This document shows, piece after piece, positions 23,100-33,544 of a stretch of 64,000 bases of DNA. The position numbers and the translations under genes are program-made. The stretch is taken from assembly GCA_963556195.1 (NCBI GenBank), contig OY744544.1:49918325-49982324 (forward strand), read 5' to 3'. The stretch's first letter is position 1; every line of letters starts with the position of its first letter. The DNA comes from Sepiola atlantica. Taxonomy: Eukaryota; Mollusca; Cephalopoda; Sepiida; Sepiolidae. The notes beneath the pieces are model-generated. The model saw only the letters and a list, made by a program, of their open reading frames with translations, was not told the DNA's origin and made no database searches.

Positions 23100-23330
23100 T
23101 AAAAATCTACATACATATACGTTTTATGACTACGGGAATCGTCAGTGTAAAGAAGAATTATTCACACCGGTCGTCGAGCTCGAACCCCGGAATCCGAGTT
23201 ATATTTCAAACTCAAATTCCAATGGTTTGGCCCACACGGCCGTTGCCAACAACTCGGTAAATCAGCGAAAGATTAATCCTACTTAAAAGCAGCTGACGTA
23301 AAGAGTTCAACATTTTGAAAGGAAACACAC
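23100..23330 (-). mobile_element. tRNA-derived SINE, family 1, second unit of a tandem pair
   Basis: Colinear with the unit at 22801: cgaaccccggaa (box B complement), ccgagttatattt, aactcggtaaatcagc, cagctgacgt and aagagttcaac all recur in order. The minus-strand 3' end reads tttacactgacgattcc, then aaaacgtatatgtatgtag, which can form the short stem III and stem I described in the findings. Box A is not clear in this pair; the family assignment comes from the pair at 44.3-44.8 kb. Confidence 0.82.
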
Positions 23331-23424
23331 ACACATACATAACAGAATGTACTTTATTCTATTTTTTTTCCATTTTTCTGATAGTCTTTTTTATATTACA
23401 ATAATAAAAAACAAATGTAACATA

Positions 23425-23489
<65 letters not shown>

Positions 23490-24289
23490 ATCCATATATA
23501 TATATATACATGAATACATTTATTTATTTATGATTTTTACAAAGGTATTCCGTGGGCTAAAATAATGCATTTCTACAAATTTGACAAGTAAAATATTGCT
23601 TTATGGAAAAGCTATGTGCCTGCAAAATTATAGTTATTATTATAATGTTAGGTTTGATATTTTGAGCGGTCGTTCGCTCTTTATCAAAAAAAGAATTTAT
23701 TGATACAAATTGAATGATTACTAAACCGTTATTAAAACTGGGTATTTTCAAGATTGCTCAGCGTTAATTCATTGCCTCAACGTGCAAGTCACTCTACGGA
23801 AATTCAATACACCGAACGTCAAAAGAAACTTTTCTATTTTTAAGTGAACGTACGCGCCTTAATCTCGTTGTATTGCCGTTAAGAGGAAATAATTCTTTTT
23901 GCTAATAAATCTTTCATTTTGAAACAAAATCCTTCTCAGTCTGTAAAAATATATTCATTAAAAACTCACAATCGAAGTTCAGACCTGATTTGTGTGTATA
24001 TTTAGTTTTTAAATCCATTTTATTTCTTTTGGACATTTTATGTCTATTAAAATGTTTGACTTATTAAAAGTATGGTGTGTTTTGTCTAATAGTAAGTTTG
24101 TGGTTATTACATTTATAGGCTAATTTTGTCTTGCATATCTATCGAATATTTAGACATTATATATCATGATATATATGGAATTAAGGCTATCACAAGTAAC
24201 GTGTTGCGGTTTATTTTTGATATTTGGGACTGCAAATAATGAAGCTATCACTAAGGATTGCCAAACAAATTATCTTGGTTTATTGTAAG
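23331..24289. other. (TA)n tract and unique sequence
   Basis: TA microsatellite at 23429-23508 with ccatccatat interruptions, then about 780 bases of AT-rich sequence with nothing recognised before the PLE. Confidence 0.6.
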
Positions 24290-25565
24290 TAGACTTGTCA
24301 TGCTGTTCGGGGTTGTGTAAGCGTTTTTCGACGTTGTGAGCGTCGTTTAGTTCCCCTTCTTGAAACGATTAATATATGTGCTGATGCCTTATATCGTGGT
24401 CAACTGCCCATTCCTCCTATTCCTGAAAATGTTTTCGTGGAGTTGATGAAATTTGCTACGATGTCGGTTGAATTCAGTTTTGACGACATTATGTACAGAC
24501 AAATTGATGGTGTATCTATGGGCTCTCCCTTAGGACCAGCATTGGCCAATATTTTTGTTGGTTTCCATGAAGAAGGTCTGCTATCTGGTCCAAATAGACC
24601 AGATATCTACTTTCGTTATGTTGACGACACCTTTTGTCTGTTCAACAATGAAACGGAAGCGGACGTTTTTTTTTACGTCCCTTAACAATATTCATCCAGC
24701 TCTTAAATTCACTATTGATAAGGAAACTAATTCTTCACTGCCATTCCTTGATGTATTAGTTAATAAAGTTTCCTGTGGTTTCTTAACATCAGTATATCGG
24801 AAACCTACCTTCACTGGTCTTTATACTCGTTGGGACTCATTTTGTCCCACAAAACAAAAATTTAATCTTATTAAGACCCTTACCCACAGGGCCTTAAAGA
24901 TTTGTTCGAAGACCGAGCTGGATGAAGAAATTAAATGCATTACTAAGACCCTCTGTAACAATGGCTATCCTTTAGACATTGTACAATCTACGATTAAAAC
25001 AAAAATATTACATTTTTACAAAAGCAAACCAGCTTCTGTAGACAGATGCCCTATTTACCTTCGCCTACCTTGGCTTGGTAATATTAGTGATAGATTCGCC
25101 AAACAAATCTCTTTGTATGTACAACAATGTTATTTTGCTGCGAATACGCGTGTTGTTTTTTCCTCTCGTCCAATCTTAACTTCTATTCGAAAAGATGTCC
25201 TTCCCCCACATCATAATAATTCCATTATTTATTTATTTAAATGTAGTTGCAGTATGCACTACGTCGGGATGACGTCACAGAGATTGGACATCCGGGTCAA
25301 ACAACACGTGCCCACAAAAATTCGCAATGGAAATTATTTACCAACTGATGATTTGAATAATACTTATGGCTCGTCGATAGGTCAACATCTCATAAATAAT
25401 CGCACCTGTGCCTCTAAATTCAGTGTCGACTTATTCTCCATTCTTAGTAAGTCGCACTCCCCTTATCATCTCAAGATCTTAGAAACAATTTATATTAAGT
25501 CCTGGAGACCTTCTCTTTGCAAACAAAGAGAAAATCTCCTCGGGCTTAATGTTGTTTCTATTTGA
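24290..25565 (+). pseudogene. Penelope-like retroelement, reverse transcriptase C-half plus GIY-YIG endonuclease
   Basis: Starts within the RT (VPLLETINICADALYRG at about 24350). RT motif B is DGVSMGSPLGPALANIF (about 24505-24555) and motif C is YVDDTF (about 24619-24636). They are followed by SLPFLDVLVNK and YRKPTFTGLY, the usual PLE thumb signatures. The C-terminal GIY-YIG domain is IIYLFKCSC, YVGMTSQRLDIRVKQH (about 25225-25310), and the reading frame ends at a stop at 25563 after PSLCKQRENLLGLN. The catalytic YVDD is intact. A one-base frameshift falls at the T9-10 run near 24666-24676. The N-terminal third of the RT is missing or out of frame, so this is a 5'-truncated copy. Confidence 0.94.
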
Positions 25566-25652
25566 CTGAACTTTTTTTTTTTTTTTTGATTTTTTTAAAT
25601 ATTTTTTTTTTTTACCCCTTTCCTTCGCTATAATTCTCATAGCATCTTTTTA

Positions 25653-25735
<83 letters not shown>
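25566..25735 (+). repeat. T-rich run and (TA)n tract downstream of the PLE
   Basis: Two T homopolymer stretches (about 25571-25610), then CT-rich sequence and a TA run at 25657-25732. Confidence 0.93.
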
Positions 25736-25736
<1 letters not shown>

Positions 25737-26246
25737 GTTTTTGTTTTTAGTTTCTGCGATATACACAATTGAACGTATTCAGGACTTGAATATCACGCCG
25801 ACTAACTTGCTACCTCACCCCCCCTCAGAGCACCATTGACCAACAACTCGTGAAACATAACATCACCAAAAACGATTTTAGGAGTATTTTAACTGGTAAC
25901 ACGTCCATTCGTGCGGTTTCATATTGTAGTATTCGTCTCCTCATAATGGAAGCGTTGTTCATTCGAATAAATACACCTAAAATAAACTATTCTCGTTAGG
26001 AGGGGAGCGAAGGTATGTTGAAATGTTGCTGAAATGTTTAAAAGAACGCCCTCTTAGTGGATTCCTCAGTTTTATCTTGCTTACTCATTCATCCGCCTGA
26101 AGACGACCGATGTCGGTCGAATACGTTCGCCAAAAATATGGGGATTTCTTACACACCATGGATAACAACACCAAATCGGTCGTTCGAGGACTGGAAAAAA
26201 TGGATCAGAAAATTAATAACCAGAAGCAAGCACTCCTGTTCAATCA

Positions 26247-26250
<4 letters not shown>
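25736..26250. other. possible PLE terminal region with a hammerhead-like motif
   Basis: No coding signal. At 26096-26130 the plus strand reads cctgaagac, a 7-bp hairpin (cgaccga, tg, tcggtcg), then aatacgtt. CTGAAGA followed by a hairpin and a GAAA-like box is the arrangement known from PLE-associated hammerhead ribozymes; here the second box is degenerate. Ownership by the PLE at 24.3-25.6 kb is a guess from proximity and orientation. Confidence 0.35.
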
Positions 26251-26304
<54 letters not shown>

Positions 26305-26351
26305 CTTATGTATTTGTAATAAAAGTTTTATTTATACAAACTTTATCTGGA

Positions 26352-26410
<59 letters not shown>
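26251..26410. repeat. two (TA)n microsatellites
   Basis: TA runs at 26251-26298 and 26355-26408 bracket about 55 bases of unique sequence. The 146-codon frame spanning them is an artefact. Confidence 0.95.
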
Positions 26411-26412
<2 letters not shown>

Positions 26413-26504
26413 AATCGGTTTAGCATCAATCCGTAAGCATCGACAAGTGAAAATATGTAATCAGATTGAACAAGCAATGTTAGATTCTTTTCAATAAATA
26501 TTAA

Positions 26505-26690
26505 AAAAAAATTTTAATCAAATATTTCGACACAAACATGTCTTCTGCAGTGGTTACAGTGAGGTGTTTTTCGTTTATTCCATTGTGGAGATCTTCACAA
26601 TGTAAAAAATAAAAAATAACTGTAACCACTGAAGAAGATATTTTATGCTGAAATATTTGATTTTAATTAAAAAATTTTTAAAAATGTTTC
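26505..26690. repeat. fold-back element, about 60-bp imperfect inverted repeats
   Basis: Left arm (about 26505-26562) reads ttttaatcaaatatttcg...cttctgcagtggttacagt. Right arm (about 26620-26685) is its imperfect reverse complement, actgtaaccactgaagaag...gaaatatttgattttaa. The centre contains a second near-palindrome, attgtggagatcttcacaat. MITE-like in layout, but without a clear target-site duplication. Confidence 0.88.
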
Positions 26691-26735
26691 ATTCATAGAA
26701 AATAAATTTCACAGCCCTCATCTGGTTTTTCAAAC

Positions 26736-26739
<4 letters not shown>

Positions 26740-26817
<78 letters not shown>

Positions 26818-26845
26818 TAGAGAGAGAGGAAGAGAGAAAAGGGAG
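26740..26845. repeat. compound (TA)n(GA)n microsatellite
   Basis: TA run, then GA run with gata and ggaa interruptions. Confidence 0.95.
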
Positions 26846-27580
26846 AGATAGTGCATTAAAGTAATCTTTTACTCATTAATAACAATTTAAATATTATCTC
26901 AATTATTAACCATAGTTCAATTTACTGAATTTTACATTTAACACTACCTTACATCGCAGTTAATTAATTTAGATACATAACTCATTAGCTATCTAAATCT
27001 AAGTACGATTTATCATTTGTATACTTTACTGGGGGTATTGTACTTATCATGTCATACCATAAAGTATATTAAAGTGTCTTTCTGTAAAGTTATGGATAAT
27101 TCACTAATTTATTACTATATTTATCCAGCGTGAACTGTTTGAAGTATCTACAGCTAATACATGATTCGTCCCTTTGATTAATTAATTTATCTTTCGCAAG
27201 GAACGTAATAATAGCCAGCTTTTAATTTAGGCAAAGAAAACAGTATAGGGGTTGAAGTTTTCTACAATGCACTTCATTTTACTAAAGATATTTTATTATT
27301 TTCGTTTTGTAGACCATATATATTTTGATAATGAAATATTCTTTCTATTATTTTGTGTTTAAAAAATATGTTATTATTTCTGTATCTAGACCTGAAAGCA
27401 GCTTGGACCCTCTATTTAATTTTTTCCATATATTTTTTCTAAATAAACTATATATTTAGTTAAACATGGTTTTTGTAGCGGGCATGCATTTTTAACTCTA
27501 CATTACATTCCGTATTGTTGTTATTATTTTGTGTGTTATTCATTTTTATTATTATTGTTGCGGTTTAAGTTTTGTCTATT
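26846..27580. other. unique AT-rich sequence, nothing recognised
   Basis: No repeat or gene found by eye. Confidence 0.45.
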
Positions 27581-27826
27581 ATGGCTAATAATTATTTTTC
27601 TAAGTTATTTGTACAGCTACAGGTTAGTTTAACAGTATTTTTATTAAATATTTTATTTTACGTTGTTTGCAGTAAAAATGCCGACTTAATAGATAACGTA
27701 ACCTTTTTAGATTTAACTAGCATATTTAACAGGGCCGGGGTATACCAAATACTTTGGTTTCTATTTCTGATTTATTTTACTGTTCCTGTTATTTCTGTGA
27801 TAATACTAATCTTAGTGTTAACGTAA
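27581..27826 (+). CDS. unassigned 81-codon open frame with two hydrophobic segments
   Basis: Frame from ATG at 27581 to TAA at 27824. Predicted layout: short polar N-terminus (MANNYFSK), a hydrophobic stretch at residues about 11-28, a polar loop with charged and Asn/Thr residues (SKNADLIDNV...), and a second hydrophobic stretch at about 57-80 running to the C-terminus. Composition is more protein-like than the Phe/Ile/Tyr artefacts nearby, but in AT-rich DNA such a frame can arise by chance. I recognise no family and see no splice or polyadenylation context I would trust. It could equally be non-coding. Confidence 0.15.
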   Translation: MANNYFSKLFVQLQVSLTVFLLNILFYVVCSKNADLIDNVTFLDLTSIFNRAGVYQILWFLFLIYFTVPVISVIILILVLT

Positions 27827-28314
27827 CCACTGTTTTGTAGAGCGTTGTTGTATGAATAACTATTGTTATTGAAAATTTCTTCCATAGATAATTGATATTG
27901 GAATATGTTTAATAATAGAATGACGGTAATTTGACTTATGATTAACATATATTTGATTATAATTTTCTTTCATATATGGTTCATATGCGACATGGATAAG
28001 CTTAAATGTAACATCTAAGAAGTTGGTAGTCATAATTCCTTATGTAGTTTCAGTTTTAATTTCTAAATCTTGTATAGTTTTGTGCATACCGTCTTTATTT
28101 TTTTCAGCTTAAGAGTTAGTGGTGTTTCTAACTATAGCTAGGACATCGTCCCTATATAGTCCTACATCGTTAACATTAATCACACCCGATGAAGTAAGTT
28201 TATATATAATTAAGAGTCCTATATATATATGTATACTAATAAATAAAATGTTGATTCACGAACACGTGTTTTACCATATCTGAGGCTTATCAGCGTGCCT
28301 CCCAATATGTATGC

Positions 28315-28351
<37 letters not shown>

Positions 28352-28787
28352 GTTACTTTTCATAAGGCGATGGTTTCATACACTTAGCTGTGGATTCCTA
28401 TACTTTTTTATATATGCAGAGTGATTAGAACTGTCGACCGTTTAGTTGAATTATTCCATATAACAGATCATTATGAAATTCGACATTTTCAACTTTAAAG
28501 AACGCTCATTTAAGAATGTACTTTAATGACTTCCGGTCGTCAAATACACGTAAAAGTAGGTTTATATCACAAAGATAGTTTCTCTTGTGCGTTGTTAATA
28601 TCTAGGCTTCAACGTTTGCGCGTCGGTTATGTTCTTATTATCAATAATAGTTTCTTGTTCACAAGTAATTAAAAAAATGCATGCTTTTGACGAATGACAG
28701 AAGACTGCCAAACTAGCTTTAAAATTTATTAACACATGTACTTTATTTGCTCTTTTATTATTCATGCGAAGAATATACTCATTCAAG

Positions 28788-28790
<3 letters not shown>
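27827..28790. other. unique sequence with a short (TA)n tract
   Basis: TA run at 28316-28348. Otherwise nothing recognised. Confidence 0.5.
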
Positions 28791-28833
<43 letters not shown>

Positions 28834-28900
28834 GCAGTACTGAATCTATCTCTCTATCTCTCTCTATATATATACATACATATATATGTGTGTGTGAGGT
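28791..28900. repeat. compound (TA)n / (CT)n / (TG)n microsatellite
   Basis: TA runs at 28791-28832, tctctatctc stretch, then tgtgtgtgag. Confidence 0.93.
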
Positions 28901-30635
28901 GTGAGTGAGTCGGCACGTGCGTGCGTGTGGTGGCACATGTGATTGTTTTCTTACATCACTCTTCATTTACAGCAGTTATTTCCAGTATGCATGCAGACAC
29001 GTGCGCAACCAATTAAATTTGAATTTGAATATGTTTGGCACCAACCCAATTTATTTTGCACAATCTTTATGTCACTTCCAGTTAAGATTTCGGGACACAA
29101 TTCGACTACCTATCAGTTTCCAGGGGAGGTTTTCATCTATTTTATGAGGCCTGCTGCTCGCTTGTTCTGTAAATACATTCATTTACCAATAAAACATCCA
29201 TCATGATTGCCTACTGAAAGTAATATGTGCATAAAAGCTGGTCATTTTCTGAAGCCGGTCAGCCATCGATTAAGATACGTCTTCGACAATACGATTGTTA
29301 GTTTAACAATCCCCAGAGTATAAATGAGTGATTCTTTTAAAGACACATAATTTGATCCGATAGTAAAACAAAATGTAAAAATACTTTAAAATTCATGCAC
29401 ACAAAATACAATACAGTACCACAGGAAACATTTGCATTTGAAAATGAATGTATTTTTATGTTTAAACACGATCGCTTTTATATATAGTGCACCCCCCCCC
29501 AAATGCCACTCATCGAATCCTTAATAAAATTCACAATCTATTTTACAATTCAACCATATTTTTTACGAATAGACTGAAATCTTTGTATGACTTGTCCACC
29601 AAGTTTCAGTCATGAATGCCCAACAGAGTTTCTTCTAGTCGTTCAATTATAAGCAGATCTAGATACGACGTGCAAAATTGTCAATTGTTCGACACAAACT
29701 TCTCATATTTTGATTGTGATGACCTATTCAGTTCCAGAATGGCCTGGAGTTGCTTAAATAGACATTACAGTTGAGATAATCCCATAGATAAAAAAACCTG
29801 TAATGTTAGTGGTAATCCTATTCAGAATCACACCTCCTACTGATGAGATGATTACAAAGTTTTCCCCAATATCATGACACAGCGAGTAAACAAAAGATAT
29901 TGTTAATGTATGGCTCTAACTTAGTGGACAAGTCAGGAATAGACTAAGGTTATTTGTACCAAATATAGTTGGCTTGCAGAAAAGATTGGTGATTTTATTC
30001 ACGCTTCCATTTTTTGGTGTGGTGGGGAGATCACCTAATATATGGATGTGTGATATCATTTTATCTTTTGATATATTTTTGTGGAATCCGAAGTACGAGT
30101 GGTTTAGGAAATAATTTAGAAATTGTAATGGTTAAAAATAGTCACAGGGTACGAAATTCTGGAAACAAGCTCTTCATAGGTTTGAGAAGTCGATAGCAAT
30201 ATTTGAAATAGTTGACCAAAAGCGACAGATCACGTGAGATTAGTTGTCTGAATAAGGAGCCGAGTAAGAAGCGTGTTGGTATTCCCCATCAACCATTTCA
30301 AACTTATTGAGACAAAAATAGCTTCTCTTTTTGTTACGCCCTAAATAAGAAAGAGTGTCTACATGACCGAGATTTTATTCAAACAAGTGTTGATGTATCG
30401 TGTAAGATGTGTATGTTTGCACTCGATCCTCTGAACGTCTATGATGTAATCTAATAACATATATCCTTTTAACGTGCTTTTACCAGAGAAAGTGCGCCAC
30501 TCGGGACGATCGCCAACAGTTAGACACACACTATCTCTCTTTTATAGATATGTCTGGAGAAATCTAAAAATAAAACGAGTTTCCCAATGAAAATGGCATT
30601 TATTCCAAACATAAGCGTGACAGATAGAAAACCGA
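28901..30635. other. unique sequence, nothing recognised
   Basis: About 1.7 kb. A C run at 29491-29499 is the only notable composition. Overlapping plus-strand frames at 28905-29206 match no family I know. Confidence 0.45.
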
Positions 30636-30639
30636 CACA

Positions 30640-30750
30640 TTATTATTATTATTATTATTAACAAATAACATGAAATAACAATAACAACAACAACAACAAC
30701 AACAACAATAATTTGTTGTTGTTGTTGTTGTTGTTATTGTTATTTCATAG
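30640..30750. repeat. trinucleotide repeats forming a hairpin
   Basis: (ATT)n is followed by an (AAC)7 run at 30686-30708 and (TTG)n at 30713-30732. Unique matching sequence on the outside (atgaaataacaataac against gttattgttatttcat) makes a 36-bp perfect inverted repeat with a seven-base spacer. Confidence 0.95.
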
Positions 30751-31061
30751 TAGTTTTAACTTTTGGATGTTTTTAGTTGGATTTTTCTTTTTGAACATTA
30801 AGTCAATTCCCCTTAACAGGCAAGCCTTTTTCAGAATTGGAAAATAAATTGTCTACATCTTTTTTCTTTTCAAAAGCTCCATAAATTGTAAACATTTTCC
30901 GTGTTTTGTCGTTCAAACATTTTCATTCATGTACATTCTAGTCAATTATACCGGCAGTATATCGAATAATAACTACTGCTCTAGCATTTGTAGCATAGAT
31001 TGTATTTCAACTGTGGAGGGGCGATATGAGAATAACCCTTACTCTTCTGTTGTACTCGGCT

Positions 31062-31095
31062 TTAAGAACAAGGAATTTTAATTCCTTGTTCTTAA
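31062..31095. repeat. perfect 16-bp-arm hairpin
   Basis: ttaagaacaaggaatt, two T, then the exact reverse complement. It sits about 20-30 bases beyond the 3' end of the minus-strand LINE coding relic. It has no U-tract typical of a bacterial terminator and the genome is eukaryotic. Confidence 0.9.
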
Positions 31096-31109
31096 TTTTT
31101 TCTGCCTCC

Positions 31110-33520
31110 AAGATTCCCATGTATTAGTAGCCCCTCTCGCTGTCAACATTCTTCATCAGGTCTGTTGTTGGGAGCTCAAAGTCATCTAAATGGACTAGTT
31201 TACCTCTTTGTATGACAAGAATAGCACATTTGGTGCTGCCAAATTCTGTTCGTATGTCGTCACTAAATAATTTAACTGTATTCATCAGAGTATCAAGTTG
31301 GGTTTCATTCTTTCCAAAAGCTTTAAGCTCATCCATGAATATTAAGTGGTTGACTGTAAGGAGCCCTTTCCCAATTACATATCCTGCCTTCACATTACGT
31401 AATGGAACAGTCATTTTGGATCAAACTAATGCCAAATGCAAAGAAGATAGACTATTTCCCTGGAAAATCCCTCTCCCGATTTTCACTTTACCCAATCGCA
31501 AACCAATTTAACTTCGGGAGGTGTTCCTCGTAAAGTTAAATTGGTTTGCCAATTCTTAATGCTATTCTTTAAAGCTGTTTGAATGTTGGGGGCTATTTCG
31601 AAAATATCAAAGCATTTGTGTATTTATGAATGAGGCACCGCATCAAATGTTTTCTTATAATCTACCCACTTTACGACAAGTTTAGTAGTTCTTCGTTTGC
31701 AGTTTCTCAGGTTAATTTTATCGGTCAGAAGCTTATCTTTGGTGCCATGTGTTCTTTAATTGGCAGCTTTTCTGTTTCTCAGGCAGCAAATTGCTTTAGT
31801 CCAAATGACCATAAATACTTTCAGACAATATGCTAGTTAAAGGTTTCCACATAACTGAATAGCAAGTGATTGGTACAAAGTTTGTCACTTCACACCCTTT
31901 TGTCTTATCTTTTATGATCAAGACTGTAGTGTCCTTTGTCAGCCACTCAGGAAAGCTACCATTCGTGAAACAGCTATTTATCATTGCTGCAAAAGATTCA
32001 GATGCTTTCCAACTTGAAAGCTTTTGAACCCGCCCCTCTTCAGCATCTCAACGGTGACTGTTATATTCGTTTGTCTTTCGACTCTAGAGAACACGTCTTT
32101 TTCAATATCTTTGATCCATTCTGCATCATCTTGATGTTTTACTTCTTTTTCCCAAATGCCTCACCAGAATTAGTCAGCATCAGGTATAACGTCATTCCCT
32201 CTTTCAATTCCTTCTAGTTGTTCAAAAATGAGTTTTTGATTGTTCTCGAACAGTCTGTTTTTCTGATACTGCTCAATTCGGTCGCTGTAACGTTTAATTT
32301 TGGAAGCTTTAGCTACGACACGCTGTTTAAGTTCTTCAATAACACACTTGAAACCTTTTCAGTGTATGAGGAACTTACAGATTAGTCTTTCGCAAGAACT
32401 CTGACTTTTGAGTTTTCCATTTCCGACAGTTTTCACTTTACTTAAATCATTTTAAATTTGTTTTGTTTGCCTATGTAAACGTTCCTACAACCAGGGCTCT
32501 TTCTTTACTCCTTTTTTACGTTTTTTTCTATTCTGAATTATTTGCCACAGTATTGCCAACAGATTTAATAACTTATTACACTGATCAAGATTATTTACTA
32601 ACAAAAATGAGAAGAATTCATTCACTTTGTTACTGACAGTTTAAAGTGTTTCCTATTGACAAATCGCAGGTTCCGCGGCCGTTTCCAATTGCCACTTCTT
32701 AGCCTCTTGTCTAACAATCTCAAAATGTCAATATCTTCTTCTGTCATCCAATGTTCTATCATACGTTTTACGATTGACTCTGTGGAAAAAGCCTGATTAC
32801 AATTAGTTACAATATTTTCGTTCTCAGAGTTAGTTGTTGCTTCTACAACTACAGCAAGTTTATTGATTTCAACAAGCCCGTCTAATTCTTCTCTCTCAAT
32901 GTCTTTTTTTAGTTCTTCAATTTGAATAGTAGATAACCATTCGTTAGTACTAATCAACTGTGCTTGTCCTGGAAGTTTTTGTTCTGATAATTCAAACAGG
33001 CTTCACTCATTCCAGCTTCGGTGCATTCGTTGTCTATATCGTTTCTAAGGAAGATAACTCTTCATATAACATTTCATCACAATTCTATTTTAGGCATTTG
33101 TCGAATTAGTTCTAGTTTTAGTGTTAATGTTTCAAGGTGATCGCTGGATGACGACTTGGGAGGCCTCGTTCGTTCTCCTGCCGGACGTGGAACTTGCACT
33201 TGACATTTCGGACCCACTTACGTCGTTTCCGGTTTGATGATGTTGAACTCTCATATTGAAATAATACAAGGAATGGTCTCTGTAAGGTATTCCTTCTCTA
33301 GTATTTTCATTGAGATCTCTCATCTCTAGGAGAGTTGCTAACCGATGCTTAAGATCTAACCGGTGCCATGAAACGCAGTTAAACCTTTCCAGATATCAAC
33401 CTGGTATTTAAAACTGCAGTTGCATTCAATCATGTATTTGCGATCCTTACAGATGTTGCGTTCATTATGGTTTACTGGAGATTCTCTACCTCTATGCCAG
33501 TTGAACCGTGGCTGGAATTA
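31110..33520 (-). pseudogene. R4/Dong-like non-LTR retrotransposon relic
   Basis: Minus-strand order, high to low coordinates. A Cys/His-rich N-terminal stretch at about 33370-33470 (ICKDRKYMIECNC) is followed by a Ser-rich linker with NDVSGSEMSSASS at 33132-33323. A basic region at 32622-32957 comes next, then RT entry GSFPEWLTKDTTVLIIKDK at 31796-31984. RT motif A is WVDYKKTFDAVPH near 31640-31680, and the motif C region is TVNHLIFMDELKAFGKN near 31300-31370, with KCAILVIQRGKL after it. The motif layout resembles the related copy at 58830-60590. Motif C reads FMDE instead of FMDD, so the second aspartate is lost, and there are frameshifts. The C-terminal endonuclease part is absent: the copy stops at about 31110, just before the hairpin at 31062-31095. 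Confidence 0.87.
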
Positions 33521-33544
33521 TTACTATTATCATCAGGTAATTAT

